Assembly (NCBI GenBank): GCA_002413395.1
Contig: DHWX01000046.1
Span: 1-5,646 of the forward strand
Reading direction: 5' to 3'
Source of the DNA: Polaromonas sp. UBA5171
Lineage (GTDB): Bacteria > Pseudomonadota > Gammaproteobacteria > Burkholderiales > Burkholderiaceae_C
Length of the DNA stretch: 5,646 nt
Under the pieces are notes generated by a model that did no database searches, was not told where the DNA came from, and saw nothing but the letters and a program-made list of their open reading frames with translations. The position numbers and the translations under genes are program-made. Below, one piece after another: positions 4,863 to 5,646 of the stretch. Position 1 is the first letter of the stretch. Each line of letters starts with the position of its first letter.

Positions 4863-5504
4863 ATGAGCAAGATCGACACAAGCAATTCATCAACCGTGCG
4901 TGGAGCAGCGTCGCCCTACGTTTTACCCGCTCTTCCCTATGCCGAAAACGCATTGGAACCGGTCATAACAGCCAAAACAATGAGTTTTCACTACGGAAAA
5001 CATCACAAAGGCTATGTGGACAACCTGAACAAGCTTATTGCCGGAACAGAATACGCTGATCGGTCACTGCAGAAGATTATTACCAGTACCGCAGGACAGC
5101 CAGAAAAAACTGCAATCTTCAACAACGCGGCGCAAACCTGGAATCACACCTTCTACTGGAACAGCATGAGAGCGAAGGGAGGAGGCGAACCGCCCGCTGC
5201 ACTCAAGCAGAGAATCGAGGCATCCTTCGCCAGCGTCGACGCCTGCAAGAAAGAGCTTGCCAGCGCGGCCGTTTCACAGTTCGGGAGTGGATGGGCTTGG
5301 CTTGTCCTCGATGGCGGCAAGCTAAAGGTGGTCAAGACCGGCAATGCCGATGTCCCGTTGACAACGGGCATGAAGCCACTGCTTAGCATTGACGTGTGGG
5401 AGCATGCTTACTACCTGGATTATCAGAATCGTCGTGCCGACTATGTTAATGCCATGCTCGACAAGCTGATCAACTGGGAGTTTGCTCTGCAGAACGCCAC
5501 CTAA
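4863..5504 (+). CDS. sodB: Superoxide dismutase [Fe]
   Basis: This 213-residue enzyme converts superoxide to H2O2 and O2 in the cytoplasm. All four metal ligands of the Fe/Mn family are present: His43 (FHYGKHH), His95 (WNHTFYW), Asp177 and His181 (DVWEHAYYLDY). Gln91 in NNAAQTWNH sits at the position of E. coli SodB Gln69, which marks the iron type; the Mn type usually has its Gln near the Gly-rich region instead. The order PYVLPALPY, HYGKHH, FNNAAQTWNH, FGSGWAWLV, DVWEHAYY, NWEF follows E. coli SodB closely. It is longer at the N-terminus: about 16 polar residues precede PYVLPALPY, with no hydrophobic core, so this is not an export signal. A few extra residues also occur before FNNAA (AGQPEKTA). 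ATG 4863 follows AAGGAG (4851-4856). It probably shares a transcript with the upstream ferritin-like gene, pairing superoxide removal with iron handling. Confidence 0.96.
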   Translation: MSKIDTSNSSTVRGAASPYVLPALPYAENALEPVITAKTMSFHYGKHHKGYVDNLNKLIAGTEYADRSLQKIITSTAGQPEKTAIFNNAAQTWNHTFYWNSMRAKGGGEPPAALKQRIEASFASVDACKKELASAAVSQFGSGWAWLVLDGGKLKVVKTGNADVPLTTGMKPLLSIDVWEHAYYLDYQNRRADYVNAMLDKLINWEFALQNAT

Positions 5505-5646
5505 TGGCGGGCACATCAAAGGACGGCAGAACTCATCGCATCACAGGTTGCTGCAGCGGACCGCGATTCCGACCGTTTTTCAGGGCTCTCCGTACGATAT
5601 CTGCGATTGACTGCAACTGCCAGCTCTAGCAGCCTGTCGGGCTCAG
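5505..5646. other. 3' flank without recognisable gene
   Basis: These 142 nt after sodB show no ORF or RNA that I recognise on either strand. A run of five T (5576-5580) follows GC-rich sequence but lacks a convincing stem. The final bases AGCAGCCTGTCGGGCTCAG (5628-5646) contain the small palindrome AGCC/GGCT and resemble insertion-sequence ends only from memory. Confidence 0.3.

Noticed and set aside
5557..5580. Intrinsic terminator after sodB based on five T at 5576-5580
   Set aside because: Only about 4 bp (CGGA/TCCG) could pair, and they are not adjacent to the T run.

Overview
The window looks like chromosomal DNA of a mesophilic, aerobic Gram-negative bacterium. It is probably a proteobacterium and most likely a beta-proteobacterium (Burkholderiales-like). 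The reasons are the moderately high GC content, strong AGGAG-type ribosome sites, and a PRC-barrel / YqjE-like / YihY / YqjD-like envelope-stress set next to Fe-superoxide dismutase and a glutathione-independent formaldehyde-dehydrogenase-like enzyme. This placement is inferred from gene content; no rRNA or other phylogenetic marker is present. Every supported gene is on the + strand.

Left half (1-2759), envelope and stress block. A PRC-barrel protein (111-554) is followed by a small two-helix membrane protein of the YqjE / phage-holin-III type (608-1012). An 8-nt overlap leads into a 435-residue YihY/BrkB-family membrane protein (1005-2312), which carries an unusual N-terminal extension of about 140 residues with its own hydrophobic segments. 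A plausible intrinsic terminator (2342-2366) separates this set from a YqjD/ElaB-like tail-anchored protein (2388-2759). That gene and the PRC-barrel gene share an identical 13-nt ribosome-site/start sequence.

Middle (2760-4527), rearranged metabolic block. Positions 2890-3132 have a good ribosome site and encode the first 80 residues of a KatE-type catalase. The frame then stops, and the heme-binding body is missing. A complete zinc-dependent dehydrogenase of the formaldehyde-dehydrogenase type follows (3224-4363). Starting 4 nt after its stop lies a short relic resembling the C-terminal helix of a c-type cytochrome (4371-4439). The intact dehydrogenase is thus flanked by a 5' gene fragment and a probable 3' gene fragment, which suggests past deletion or insertion.

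Right part (4528-5504), iron and oxygen defence. A 100-residue single-hairpin ferritin-like protein ('demi-ferritin') is followed 32 nt later by Fe-superoxide dismutase, probably in one transcript. SOD makes H2O2 from superoxide and a ferritin-like di-iron protein could bind Fe(II). The catalase that would normally complete this route is only a fragment here, so peroxide removal must depend on genes outside the window. The last 142 nt hold no recognisable gene. The final bases resemble, from memory only, the end of an insertion sequence.

No CRISPR array, tRNA, rRNA or complete mobile element was seen. The most notable points are the catalase fragment, the cytochrome-like relic, the extended YihY protein and the stand-alone demi-ferritin beside sodB.
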